NCBI RefSeq assembly: GCF_009765165.1
Contig: NZ_VLNU01000001.1
Coordinates: 992,001 to 1,056,000 of the forward strand
DNA from: Lysobacter panacisoli
Lineage (GTDB): Bacteria; Pseudomonadota; Gammaproteobacteria; Xanthomonadales; Xanthomonadaceae
Direction of reading: 5' to 3'
DNA length: 64,000 bases
In this document: positions 26,749 through 36,031 of the stretch, one piece after another
How positions within the stretch are numbered: the stretch's first letter is position 1
How the letters are laid out: every line of letters starts with the position of its first letter
The notes under the pieces: generated by a model
Told to the model about the DNA's origin: nothing
The model's database searches: none
What the model saw: the letters and a program-made list of their open reading frames with translations, nothing else
Translations under genes and position numbers: made by a program

Positions 26749-27750
26749 ATGAAGAAGAACCACGCACTGCTCGTCGCGCTGCTCGCCGCGCTTCCGCTGA
26801 CGCTCCACGCACAGGGCGCGCCGCTTGCCGCCGGCCAGCAGAAGTTCCTCGGCAGCGTGCACAGCCCCACGCAGATCCGCGATTTCGCGACCTACTGGAA
26901 CAAGGTGACGCCCGAGAACGCCGGCAAGTGGGGCGAGGTCGAGGCGGTGCGCGATCGCATGGACTGGCGCGGCCTCGACGCTGCGTACAAGTTCGCCAAG
27001 GACCACGGCTTCCCGTTCCAGATGCACGTGATGGTGTGGGGCAACCAGCAGCCGGAATGGATGGAGAAGCTGCCCGTCGCCGAACAGCGCGAGGAGATCG
27101 AGGAGTGGTTCGTCGCCGTCGCACAGCGCTATCCCGCGCTGGACTTCGTCGAGGTGGTGAACGAACCGCTCAACGATCCGCCCAGCAAGGACGACGAAGG
27201 CGGCGGTAACTACATCGAGGCCCTCGGCGGCAGCGGTGCCACGGGCTGGGACTGGATCGTCACCTCCTACAAGCTCGCGCGCCAGCATTTCCCGCACGCG
27301 AAGCTGCTGATCAACGACTACAGCATCACCAACAAGCCCGACGCGACCCGGCGCTACCGCGAGATCATCGAGCTGCTGCAGAAGGACCACCTGGTCGACG
27401 GCATCGGTGTGCAGGGGCATGCGTTCGCGACCAAGCCAGACGTGCCGATGTCGGTCCACAAGGCCAACCTCGATTACCTCGCCCAGACCGGCCTGCCGAT
27501 CTACGTGACCGAACTCGACATCGACGGCGCCACAGATGCCGGGCAGCTGCGCGACTACCAGCGCGTGTTCCCGGTGTTCTGGGAACATCCGGCGGTGAAG
27601 GGCGTCACCCTGTGGGGCTTCCGTCCCGGCATGTGGCGCACCAAGGAGCGCGCCTACCTCGTGCGCAAGGACGGCAGCGAACGTCCCGCGCTCGCCTGGC
27701 TGCGCGGTTACGTACGTGGCGTGAACGGTCCGACCGCGGCAAGCCCATGA
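26749..27750 (+). CDS. Endo-1,4-beta-xylanase, glycoside hydrolase family 10
   Basis: A 333-residue secreted single-domain xylanase without a carbohydrate-binding module. The signal peptide ends near LPLTLHAQG (residues 15-23). The TIM-barrel holds acid/base E139 (VEVVNEPLND) and nucleophile E255 (IYVTELDID), plus the subsite motif MHVMVWGNQQPEWM (92-105). It hydrolyses xylan backbone to oligosaccharides. A short enzyme of this type suits cleavage of decorated oligosaccharides in the periplasm or outside. The stop overlaps the GH115 start (ATGA), so both are made together. Confidence 0.95.
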   Translation: MKKNHALLVALLAALPLTLHAQGAPLAAGQQKFLGSVHSPTQIRDFATYWNKVTPENAGKWGEVEAVRDRMDWRGLDAAYKFAKDHGFPFQMHVMVWGNQQPEWMEKLPVAEQREEIEEWFVAVAQRYPALDFVEVVNEPLNDPPSKDDEGGGNYIEALGGSGATGWDWIVTSYKLARQHFPHAKLLINDYSITNKPDATRRYREIIELLQKDHLVDGIGVQGHAFATKPDVPMSVHKANLDYLAQTGLPIYVTELDIDGATDAGQLRDYQRVFPVFWEHPAVKGVTLWGFRPGMWRTKERAYLVRKDGSERPALAWLRGYVRGVNGPTAASP

Positions 27751-30605
27751 GTTTCGTGCGCGCGACCATCGCCATCGCGGCGCTGCTGGTCGCTGCGCCG
27801 CTGCACGCCGCGCAGCAGGACTGCATGCAGCCCGCGGCTGTGTGCGAACAAGCGGTTCCGCGCGCACTCACGCTGATCGATCACGGTCGCACCGCACGCG
27901 TCCTCACCGATGAAGCCGACTACCCTGGCGTGCTGCGCGCCGCGCGCGATCTTCAGGGCGACCTGTCGGCGGTCGCCGGCAGCGACGCTAAACCCGATGG
28001 CAAGTCGCTCTCCGTCGTCATCGCCGGCACACTCGGTCGCAGCGCGCGCATCGACCGTATCGTGCGCGAGAAGCGCATCGACACGAGCGAGGTCGCCGGA
28101 CGCTGGGAAGGCTACCTGCTGCAGGTGGTCGAGCGCCCCGAACCCGGCATCGACCGCGCCCTGCTGATCGTCGGCGCCGACAAGCGCGGAACCACGTTCG
28201 GCATCTACGAACTCTCCCGCCGCCTCGGCGTGTCGCCGTGGACGTGGTGGGCCGACGTGCCGGTGCCGCGCCGCGACGCGCTGCACATCGCGCCCGGTCG
28301 TTTCGTCGATGCGCCGACCGTGCGCTATCGCGGTATCTTCCTGAACGACGAAGACCCCGCGCTCGGCGGTTGGATGCGCGCCACCTACGGCGGCCCGAAC
28401 AGTCGCTTCTACGAGCGCGTGTTCCAGCTGATCCTGCGCCTGAAGGGCAACTACCTTTGGCCGGCGATGTGGGGTCGCGCATTCGCCGATGACGACCCGC
28501 GCAGCCCGCAGCTCGCCGACGAGTACGGCATCGTGATCGGGACCAGCCACCACGAGCCGATGATGCGCGCCCATGTCGAATGGGAGCGCTACGGCAAGGG
28601 ACCGTGGGACTACTCGCGCAACGCCGATGCGTTGCAGGCGTTCTGGCGTCGCGGCATCGAGCGCATGGGCACGAACGAGAGCGTGGTGACGCTTGGCATG
28701 CGCGGCGATGGCGACGAGCCGATGACGCAGGGCACGGCGATCGATCTGCTCGAACGCATCGTCGGCGACCAGCGTCGCATCCTCGCCGACGTCACCGGCA
28801 AGCCGGCCGAGCGCACGCCGCAGGTGTGGGCGTTGTACAAGGAGGTGCAGGACTACTTCGACGCCGGCATGGACGTCCCCGACGACGTCACCCTTCTGTT
28901 CTCGGACGACAACTGGGGCAACCTGCGTCGCCTGCCGAAACCCCGCGACCGGCGCGCCGGCGGCTACGGCATCTACTACCACTTCGACTACGTCGGCGGG
29001 CCGCGCAACTACAAGTGGCTCAATACCGTGCAGATCGAGCGCGTCTGGGAACAGATGCACCGGGCGCACGAGGCCGGAGCCGACCGGCTGTGGATCGTCA
29101 ACGTCGGCGATCTCAAGCCGATGGAGTTCCCGATCTCGTTCTTTCTGGACTACGCGTGGAATCCCGATGCGATGCCGCTCGATGCGCTCGCGAGCTATCC
29201 AGCGCAATGGGCCGCGCAGCAGTTCGGGCCGGAACATGCGCCGGAAATCGGCGAGCTCCTCACGCGCTACACGCAGTACAACGCGCGGCGCAAGCCGGAG
29301 CTGATCGATGCCGGCACCTGGAGTCTGGAGCATCACCACGAAGCCGAACGCATGATGGCCGACTGGAATGTCCTGTCCGAGCAGACCCGACGTGTGGGGG
29401 CCGCATTGCCCGCACGGTACCGTGATGCGTACTACCAGCTCGTCGAGTATCCGGTGCTGGCCAGCGCCAATCTCAACGCGATGTACATCGCGATCGCGCG
29501 CAACCGCTTGCATGCCGCGCAGGGCCGCGCCTCGGCCAACGCGCAGGCGGTGCTCGCTCGCCAGCTGTTCGATCGCGATGCCGAGCTCGCCCGTGTCTAC
29601 GAGCAGGACATCGCCGGTGGCAAGTGGATTCACATGATGTCGCAGCCGCGCATCGGCTACACCGGATGGCAGCAGCCGGACCGCAACGTCATGCCGGAGC
29701 TGCGTACGATCGACGTGCCGGCGGAGGCGGCGCTCGGCGTGGCGGTCGAGGGCGACACACGTGCATGGCCGGGTTCACCCGGGACCGCACGCGTGCCGGT
29801 GCTCGATCCGTTCGGCGCATCGTCGCGCGACGTGATCGTGTTCAACCGCGGCGGAAAGCCGTTGGGCTACACCTCGTCCACGTCGAAGGCATGGCTTCGC
29901 CTCGAACCCGCATCCGGCGCGATCGCCGACGAGCGCACGCTGCGCGTCGCAATCGACTGGAACGCGGTGCCGGTGGGCGAACACCTCGCCACGCTCACCG
30001 TGCGCGGTGGGCGTGAGGAGGTGGTCGTCGAGGTGCCAGTACGCAAACCCGCGTCCGATGCCGATATCCGCGGCTTCATCGAAAGCGTTGGTCGTATCGT
30101 CATCGAGGCGCAGCACCATTCGCGCGCCGTCGATGGTCCGGACCAGCGCTGGACCACGATCCCGAACCTGGGACGCACACTCTCGGGTGTGACCACCCTG
30201 CCCTCGAACGCGCAGCCCCGCCTGCCGGAAGCCGGCGCGGCACGTCTGGAGTATCCGGTTCACCTGCAGGCATCCGGCGAGGTCGAAGTCCGCGTCACGA
30301 TGTCGCCCGCACTCGATGTCCAGAATCGCGGCGGCCTGCGCTATGCCGTGGCCGTAGGCGATGAGCCACCGCGCATCGTCACCGTGAAGGCCGATCCAAC
30401 GCCCGGCCATGCAGACTTCGCCGCATGGGAAGACGCCGTCCGCGACAGCGTGCAGGTCGCCCGCTCGCGCCATCGCGTGGATGGCGGCAACCAGACCCTC
30501 ACGCTGTGGGCGATCGATCGGGGGCTGGTCTTCCAGCGCATCGAACTGGTGCGCGGCACGCCTCGCGAGAGTTACCTCGGAACGCCCGAAAGCCAACGCC
30601 GCTGA
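27747..30605 (+). CDS. GH115 alpha-glucuronidase
   Basis: A 952-residue secreted enzyme with a signal peptide ending near AAPLHAAQ (residue 23). GH115 blocks are the N-terminal FGIYELSRRLGVSPWTWW, the barrel segment RGIFLNDEDP with acidic residues, NYLWPAMWG, and GIYYHFDYVGGPRNYKWLNT; a C-terminal beta-rich module follows. The family removes (4-O-methyl-)glucuronic acid from internal as well as terminal xylose units. It is coupled to the GH10 xylanase and followed by UxaC, an ideal order for using the glucuronate released. It complements the GH67 enzyme, which acts on short oligosaccharides only. Confidence 0.92.
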   Translation: MSFVRATIAIAALLVAAPLHAAQQDCMQPAAVCEQAVPRALTLIDHGRTARVLTDEADYPGVLRAARDLQGDLSAVAGSDAKPDGKSLSVVIAGTLGRSARIDRIVREKRIDTSEVAGRWEGYLLQVVERPEPGIDRALLIVGADKRGTTFGIYELSRRLGVSPWTWWADVPVPRRDALHIAPGRFVDAPTVRYRGIFLNDEDPALGGWMRATYGGPNSRFYERVFQLILRLKGNYLWPAMWGRAFADDDPRSPQLADEYGIVIGTSHHEPMMRAHVEWERYGKGPWDYSRNADALQAFWRRGIERMGTNESVVTLGMRGDGDEPMTQGTAIDLLERIVGDQRRILADVTGKPAERTPQVWALYKEVQDYFDAGMDVPDDVTLLFSDDNWGNLRRLPKPRDRRAGGYGIYYHFDYVGGPRNYKWLNTVQIERVWEQMHRAHEAGADRLWIVNVGDLKPMEFPISFFLDYAWNPDAMPLDALASYPAQWAAQQFGPEHAPEIGELLTRYTQYNARRKPELIDAGTWSLEHHHEAERMMADWNVLSEQTRRVGAALPARYRDAYYQLVEYPVLASANLNAMYIAIARNRLHAAQGRASANAQAVLARQLFDRDAELARVYEQDIAGGKWIHMMSQPRIGYTGWQQPDRNVMPELRTIDVPAEAALGVAVEGDTRAWPGSPGTARVPVLDPFGASSRDVIVFNRGGKPLGYTSSTSKAWLRLEPASGAIADERTLRVAIDWNAVPVGEHLATLTVRGGREEVVVEVPVRKPASDADIRGFIESVGRIVIEAQHHSRAVDGPDQRWTTIPNLGRTLSGVTTLPSNAQPRLPEAGAARLEYPVHLQASGEVEVRVTMSPALDVQNRGGLRYAVAVGDEPPRIVTVKADPTPGHADFAAWEDAVRDSVQVARSRHRVDGGNQTLTLWAIDRGLVFQRIELVRGTPRESYLGTPESQRR

Positions 30606-30656
30606 CACCACCGCCCACCGATCCACGAATCGACATCCGCACAAGACACCGCCGTC

Positions 30657-32081
30657 ATGAACGCAACCCCACAACCGCTGACGCTGCACGAAGACCGTTT
30701 GTTTCCGTCCGATCCGACGCAGCGCGAGATTGCGCGCCGACTGTACGCGCAGGTCGCGCACCTACCGATCGTCAGCCCGCACGGCCACACCGATCCCGCG
30801 TGGTTCGCCGGCAACGCGGCGTTCGCCAACGCGACCGAGCTTCTCCTGGTTCCCGATCACTACGTGTTCCGCATGCTCCATAGCCAGGGCATCGCGCTGG
30901 ATGCGCTTGGAATCACGCGTCGCGATGGGTCGCGTGCGAACGTGGATCCGCGCGCGGCGTGGCGCCTGTTCGCGGAGAACTTCCACCTGTTCCGCGGCAC
31001 GCCATCGTCGATGTGGCTCAACCATGTCTTCCACGACGTGTTCGGTCTGCGCACGAAGCTGGACGCGGGCACCGCCGACGACTACTACGACCGCATCACC
31101 GCGGCGCTGCAGACGCCGCAGTTCCTGCCGCGCGCCCTGTTCGAGCGCTTCAACATCGAGGTCATCGCCACCACCGAGTCGCCGCTGGATCCGCTGGAAC
31201 ACCACGCGACGATCCGCGACAGCGGCTGGAATGGCCGCGTGATCACGGCATACCGCCCCGACCCGGTCGTCGATCCGGAGCATGAAGAGTTCGCCGCCTC
31301 GCTCGAACGCTTCGGCGAGATCACCGGCGAGGACGTTCACAGCTGGGACGGCTACCTGCGCGCGCATCGCCAGCGTCGCGCGTTCTTCGCGTCGATGGGC
31401 GCGACGTCGACCGACCACGGCCATCCCACCGCCGCCACCGCCAACCTGTCCACGGACGAGTCGCGCCGGCTGTTCGACAAGGTCGTGCGCGGCGCGGCGA
31501 GTGCCACGGAAGCCGAACTGTTTCGCGCGCAGATCCTCACCGAGATGGCCGCGATGAGCCTGGACGACGGGCTCGTCCTGCAGATCCATCCGGGTTGCTT
31601 CCGCAACCACAACGCCGGGCTGTTCGAACGCCACGGCCGCGACAAGGGCGCGGACATCCCGTTGCGCACCGAATATGTGCATGCGCTCAAGCCGATGCTC
31701 GACCGCTTCGGCAACGATCCGCGTCTGACCGTCATCCTGTTCACGCTGGACGAAAGCACCTACAGCCGCGAGCTCGGTCCGCTCGCCGGCCACTATCCAT
31801 CGCTGTTCCTCGGCCCGGCGTGGTGGTTCCACGATGCGCCGGAAGGCATGTGGCGCTTCCGCGAGCAGACGCTGAGCACCGCCGGCTTCTACAACACGAT
31901 CGGCTTCAACGACGACACGCGTGCGTTCCTGTCGATTCCCGCACGCCACGATGTTGCGCGTCGCATCGACTGCGCATTCCTCGCCAAGCTGGTCGCCGAA
32001 CACCGCATGGACGAGGACGAAGCGATGGAAGTCGCGACGGATCTCGCGTATCGCTTGCCGAAGCAGGCGTATCGGCTGTGA
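30657..32081 (+). CDS. uxaC: Glucuronate isomerase (uronate isomerase)
   Basis: A 474-residue amidohydrolase-superfamily isomerase. It converts D-glucuronate to D-fructuronate, and in most bacteria D-galacturonate to D-tagaturonate. The metal-site motif VSPHGHTDPAWF (39-50), VPDHYVFRMLHSQG and the late LGPAWWFHDAPEGM match the family at normal length. It is the cytoplasmic first step for glucuronate delivered by ExuT. UxuB and ManD of the convergent operon take the next steps. No uxaA or uxaB gene is present, so a galacturonate branch would need genes elsewhere. Confidence 0.95.
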   Translation: MNATPQPLTLHEDRLFPSDPTQREIARRLYAQVAHLPIVSPHGHTDPAWFAGNAAFANATELLLVPDHYVFRMLHSQGIALDALGITRRDGSRANVDPRAAWRLFAENFHLFRGTPSSMWLNHVFHDVFGLRTKLDAGTADDYYDRITAALQTPQFLPRALFERFNIEVIATTESPLDPLEHHATIRDSGWNGRVITAYRPDPVVDPEHEEFAASLERFGEITGEDVHSWDGYLRAHRQRRAFFASMGATSTDHGHPTAATANLSTDESRRLFDKVVRGAASATEAELFRAQILTEMAAMSLDDGLVLQIHPGCFRNHNAGLFERHGRDKGADIPLRTEYVHALKPMLDRFGNDPRLTVILFTLDESTYSRELGPLAGHYPSLFLGPAWWFHDAPEGMWRFREQTLSTAGFYNTIGFNDDTRAFLSIPARHDVARRIDCAFLAKLVAEHRMDEDEAMEVATDLAYRLPKQAYRL

Positions 32082-32108
32082 CGAAATGGACGGCGATGGA
32101 GCTCATTG

Positions 32109-32184
32109 CTGTCATGCCCGCGAAGGCGGGAATCCAGCCATCCGGGCCCTCACGGTTGGATCCCCGCCTGCGCGGGGATGACAG
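32109..32184. repeat. 76-bp palindromic repeat, copy 1 (between uxaC and GH2)
   Basis: Starts CTGTCATGCCCGCGAAGG and ends CTGCGCGGGGATGACAG, giving terminal inverted repeats CTGTCAT/ATGACAG and two GC hairpins with a variable middle. It matches copy 2 at 37537-37611 over most of both arms. The type is common between genes in Xanthomonadaceae. Here it lies inside an operon and is read through in frame with the GH2 upstream region. Confidence 0.88.
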
Positions 32185-32188
32185 CTTC

Positions 32189-34936
32189 ATGCAACGGGAT
32201 TCCGTGGCGATGCATCGGGACAGTTGGTGGAAGGCACTGTCGATCGTCTGTGTTTCGTTGCTGGGACTGCTGCCAATCGCCGCAGCCATCGCCAGCGACG
32301 TTCCTCGTGAGCGCCTTTCGATCAACGACGACTGGCGCTTCCATCGTGGCGATCCCGCCGGTGTTGCCGGCCTCGACTACGACGTACGCCCCGAGATCGC
32401 CGCGAGTACCGACAGCAAGGATGCCGATGCAAAGCCGGAAGAGGCCGCGAAGGTGCGCGCGCGCGGCGAGCGGGTGCTCAAGCCGTGGATCCTGCCGAGC
32501 GCGAACGCGCTGATCCGCGACCCCGCGCGTCGCCACGTGCGGCCTGCCGCTGATCCCGGCAGCGAATCCGCATTCGTGCAATCCCGTTTCGACGACAGCG
32601 GCTGGCAGCGCGTCACGCTGCCGCACGACTGGGCCATCGCCGGCCCGTTCCTGAAGGACGGTCCGTACGGCGGCATGGGTCGCCTGCAGACCTGGGGTGC
32701 GGCGTGGTATCGACGCACGCTCGACATTCCCGCGAGCGATCGCGGTCGTTCGATCTTCCTCGACATCGACGGTGCGATGTCGTACGCGACGGTGTGGCTC
32801 AACGGCCGCCTCGTCGGTGGGTGGCCTTACGGCTACAACTCGTGGCGCGTGGACCTCACGCCTTATGCGGTGCCTGGCGGAACGAACCAGCTCGCGATCC
32901 GCCTCGACAATCCGCCGGATTCGGCGCGCTGGTATCCCGGCGCGGGCCTCTATCGCAACGTTTGGCTGGTGAAGACCGGCCCGGTGCACGTCGCTCACTG
33001 GGGCACGCGCGTTAGCACGCCGCAGGTGTCGAAGGAGCGCGCGACGATCGCGATCGATGTGTCCATCGACAACGACTCGCACGAAGGCGCGGACGTGTCC
33101 GTCGCGACCGAGCTGTTCGCGCTGGACGATGCGGGCCGCCGCAGCGGGCACGCCGTCGCACGCATCGACGGCGGACGTGCCCGAGTCGCGGGACGATCGA
33201 GCGCGACGCTTTCCGCGTCGACCACCCTCGCCCGCCCACGGCTGTGGGGTCCGCCACCGACGCAGCACCCGAACCGCTACGTCGCCGTCAGCACCGTCAC
33301 GCGCGACGGTCGCGTCGTCGATCGCATGGAGACGCCGTTCGGCATCCGCTCGATCCGCTTGGATGCGAACGAAGGCCTGTTCATCAACGGCGAGCGCATC
33401 GTCATCCGCGGCGTGAACAACCACCACGACCTCGGTGCGCTCGGCGCGGCGTTCAACGTGCGCGCCGCGGAGCGCCAGCTGGAGATCCTGCGGGACATGG
33501 GCGCGAACGCCGTGCGCATGGCGCACAACCCGCCGGCGCCTGAACTGCTCGAACTCACCGACCGCATGGGCCTGCTCGTGGTCGATGAAGTGTTCGATTC
33601 GTGGGAACGCAGGAAGACGCCGCTCGACTTCCACCTGATCTTCCCCGACTGGCACGAGCCCGACCTGCGCGCGATGCTGCGCCGCGACCGCAACCATCCT
33701 TCCATCGTGCTGTGGAGCGTGGGCAACGAGGTCGGCGAGCAGTACACCGGAGAGGAGGGCGCAGCGATCGCACGTCGCCTGCACGCCATCGTGCGCGAGG
33801 AAGACCCGACGCGTCCGACCATCAATGCGATGAACTGGGCCAAGCCCGACATGCCGCTGCCGGGTGCGCTGGACGTGATCGGCCTGAACTACCAGGGTGA
33901 AGGCATCCGCCAGGATCCGGAGTTCGAAGGCACCGAGCGCATCCGCACGCCGCCTCAGTACCCCGGTTTCCACGCCGCGTTCCCCGACAAGGCCATCGTC
34001 AGCACAGAGACCGCATCAGCGTTGAGCAGTCGCGGCGTGTATCTGTTCCCCGTCGAGAAGGCGATCAGCGCGCCGGTGCGCGATGGCCGCGGCGGCGACT
34101 CGTCGATCCGTCAGGTCAGCGCGTACGAGCTGCATGCGGTGGATTTCGGATCCAGCGCCGACAAGGTGTTCGCCAGCCTGGACCGCCATCCCTACGTTGC
34201 GGGCGAGTTCGTGTGGACCGGCTTCGATTACCTCGGCGAACCCACGCCGTACTACGACTCGCGCAGTTCGTACTCCGGCATCGTCGATCTGGCCGGTTTC
34301 CCGAAGGATCGCTACTACCTCTACCAGGCGCGCTGGCGACCCGATCTGCCGATGGCGCATCTGCTGCCGCACTGGACGTGGCCGGGCCGCGAGGGCCAGG
34401 TCACGCCGGTGCATGTGTTCACGTCGGGCGACGAAGCGGAACTCTTCGTCAATGGCGTCTCGCAGGGACGCAGGAAGAAGGCCCCGTTCGAATATCGTCT
34501 GCGCTGGGACGACGTGGTGTACCAGCCCGGCGAGTTGCGCGTGCAGGCCTACCGTAACGGCAAGCCGTGGGCTGGCGCGAGTACGCGCACGGCGGGCGCG
34601 GCCGCAAAGCTGGAGATGTCGGCCGACCGCCGCGCGATCGCGGGCGACGGCAAAGACCTGTCGTTCGTGAGCGTGCGTGTGCTCGATACCGCGGGACGCG
34701 TCGCACCGACGGCAGCCAACCGGATCGCCTTCACCGTCGACGGCCCGGCAGAGATCGTCGCCACCGACAACGGCGATCCGACCGACATGGAAGCATTCCC
34801 GTCGCACGAACGTCGCGCCTTCAGCGGTGCGGCACTGGTGATCCTGCGCGCCATTCCCGGCCGCAGCGGCAAGGTCACGCTGCACGCCACAGCGTCTGGC
34901 CTGCAGGGCGACGACATCGCGTTGGAGGTCCGGTGA
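32189..34936 (+). CDS. GH2 family beta-galactosidase/beta-glucuronidase-like enzyme
   Basis: About 915 residues, secreted, with a hydrophobic signal WWKALSIVCVSLLGLLPIAA. The GH2 sugar-binding, Ig-like and TIM-barrel domains are followed by extra beta-domains at the C-terminus, as in GalB-type enzymes. Acid/base E514 (SVGNEVGE) and nucleophile E607 (IVSTETA) are readable. Start ATG 32189 or 32210 cannot be decided; a repeat element lies just upstream. It is cotranscribed with uxaC and the lactonase. Possible substrates are galactosyl, glucuronosyl or arabinosyl branches on xylan; the sequence does not say which. Confidence 0.85.
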   Translation: MQRDSVAMHRDSWWKALSIVCVSLLGLLPIAAAIASDVPRERLSINDDWRFHRGDPAGVAGLDYDVRPEIAASTDSKDADAKPEEAAKVRARGERVLKPWILPSANALIRDPARRHVRPAADPGSESAFVQSRFDDSGWQRVTLPHDWAIAGPFLKDGPYGGMGRLQTWGAAWYRRTLDIPASDRGRSIFLDIDGAMSYATVWLNGRLVGGWPYGYNSWRVDLTPYAVPGGTNQLAIRLDNPPDSARWYPGAGLYRNVWLVKTGPVHVAHWGTRVSTPQVSKERATIAIDVSIDNDSHEGADVSVATELFALDDAGRRSGHAVARIDGGRARVAGRSSATLSASTTLARPRLWGPPPTQHPNRYVAVSTVTRDGRVVDRMETPFGIRSIRLDANEGLFINGERIVIRGVNNHHDLGALGAAFNVRAAERQLEILRDMGANAVRMAHNPPAPELLELTDRMGLLVVDEVFDSWERRKTPLDFHLIFPDWHEPDLRAMLRRDRNHPSIVLWSVGNEVGEQYTGEEGAAIARRLHAIVREEDPTRPTINAMNWAKPDMPLPGALDVIGLNYQGEGIRQDPEFEGTERIRTPPQYPGFHAAFPDKAIVSTETASALSSRGVYLFPVEKAISAPVRDGRGGDSSIRQVSAYELHAVDFGSSADKVFASLDRHPYVAGEFVWTGFDYLGEPTPYYDSRSSYSGIVDLAGFPKDRYYLYQARWRPDLPMAHLLPHWTWPGREGQVTPVHVFTSGDEAELFVNGVSQGRRKKAPFEYRLRWDDVVYQPGELRVQAYRNGKPWAGASTRTAGAAAKLEMSADRRAIAGDGKDLSFVSVRVLDTAGRVAPTAANRIAFTVDGPAEIVATDNGDPTDMEAFPSHERRAFSGAALVILRAIPGRSGKVTLHATASGLQGDDIALEVR

Positions 34937-35958
34937 TGAACACGACATTCCGCACCCTGCTGCTTGCTACTGCCTTGGTCGCCGCCACTGCATGCGCACC
35001 GGCGATCGATACGCGCAACCACGAGGCGATCGGACGCGTGAGTTCGTACGACCCTGCGTTCGACGCCATCCTTGCGTCCAATGTGCGCGTCGAGCGGATC
35101 GCCGAAGGATTCGCCTGGGCCGAAGGTCCGCTGTGGATGCGCGACGGCTACCTGTTGTTCAACGACGTGCCCGGAAACACCATGTACCGCTGGTCGCCGC
35201 GCGAGGGCACGTCGGTGTTCCTCAAGCCTTCGGGCTACGCGGGTAGCGACGTGGAAGGCCTGCGCGAGGCGGGGGCTAACGGACTCGACGTCGAACCGCA
35301 GGGCACGGTGCTGCTCGCCGACTCGGGCACGCGACTCATCGCGCGGCTCGACCCGGCGACGAAGCGCAAGACCACGCTCGCCGCGATGTACCAGGGCAAG
35401 CGCCTCAACAGTCCCAACGACGTCATCCGTCGCAGCGACGGCGCGGTGTTCTTCACCGATCCGCCGTACGGCCTGAAAGGCATCAACGAGTCGCCACTGA
35501 AGGAGCAGCCGGTCAATGGTGTGTACCGGCTCGATCCGGACGGTTCGGTCCACCTCATCGACGGCGAGCTGCGCTTTCCCAACGGCGTCGCGCTCTCGCC
35601 CGACGAGCGCACGCTGTACGTCGCGAACTCCGATCCGAAACGACCGATCTGGAAGGCCTATCGGCTCGACGCGCGCGGGGATGCGCTCGACTCGCGCGTG
35701 CTCGCGGATGCGTCCGACCTGATCGCCGCTGGCGCGTCCGGCGCACCGGACGGGTTGGCGGTGTCGAGCGACGGACACCTGTTCGCCAGTGCACCGGGTG
35801 GGCTGCTGGTGATGGATGCGAACGGCAAGCGCCTTGGCTTCATCGAAACCGGCGCACGCGTGTCCAACTGCGCCTTCGGCGACGACGGCATGCTGTACCT
35901 GACCTCACACACCTTCGTCGCGCGCGTGCAAACGAAGGTGCGCGGCATCGGACGCTAG
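34936..35958 (+). CDS. SMP-30/gluconolactonase family lactonase, probable lipoprotein
   Basis: A 340-residue six-bladed propeller protein. The metal-site motifs are EGFAWAEGPLW (57-67, E63), LNSPNDVI, FPNGVALSPDE and APDGLAV. The N-terminus ends in ALVAATAC (13-20), a lipobox-like sequence with C20, so membrane anchoring in the periplasm is plausible. The family opens sugar lactones. Its place as last gene after uxaC and GH2 suggests hydrolysis of a uronate or aldonate lactone, but the substrate is unknown. The start overlaps the GH2 stop by one base. Confidence 0.85.
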   Translation: MNTTFRTLLLATALVAATACAPAIDTRNHEAIGRVSSYDPAFDAILASNVRVERIAEGFAWAEGPLWMRDGYLLFNDVPGNTMYRWSPREGTSVFLKPSGYAGSDVEGLREAGANGLDVEPQGTVLLADSGTRLIARLDPATKRKTTLAAMYQGKRLNSPNDVIRRSDGAVFFTDPPYGLKGINESPLKEQPVNGVYRLDPDGSVHLIDGELRFPNGVALSPDERTLYVANSDPKRPIWKAYRLDARGDALDSRVLADASDLIAAGASGAPDGLAVSSDGHLFASAPGGLLVMDANGKRLGFIETGARVSNCAFGDDGMLYLTSHTFVARVQTKVRGIGR

Positions 35959-35980
35959 GCGCCGGTACCGCACCGGAAGG

Positions 35981-36021
35981 AAAAATGGATCGCGCGGCCG
36001 GAAGAGGAGCGAACCGCGCGA
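35981..36021 (-). terminator. Terminator between convergent lactonase and uxuB
   Basis: An 8-bp stem, TCGCGCGG (35990-35997) with CCGCGCGA (36014-36021), separated by a 16-base loop. On the minus strand the stem is followed after four bases by five T residues (complement of 35981-35985). It would end the GH67-to-uxuB operon; the plus strand has no T-run. Confidence 0.55.
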
Positions 36022-36031
36022 CCCTGAACCG

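Noticed and set aside
32100..32188. In-frame N-terminal extension of the GH2 protein through the repeat
   Set aside because: The extension translates the palindromic repeat (MPAKAGIQ-type sequence), a common artefact in this family; the signal peptide starts after it.
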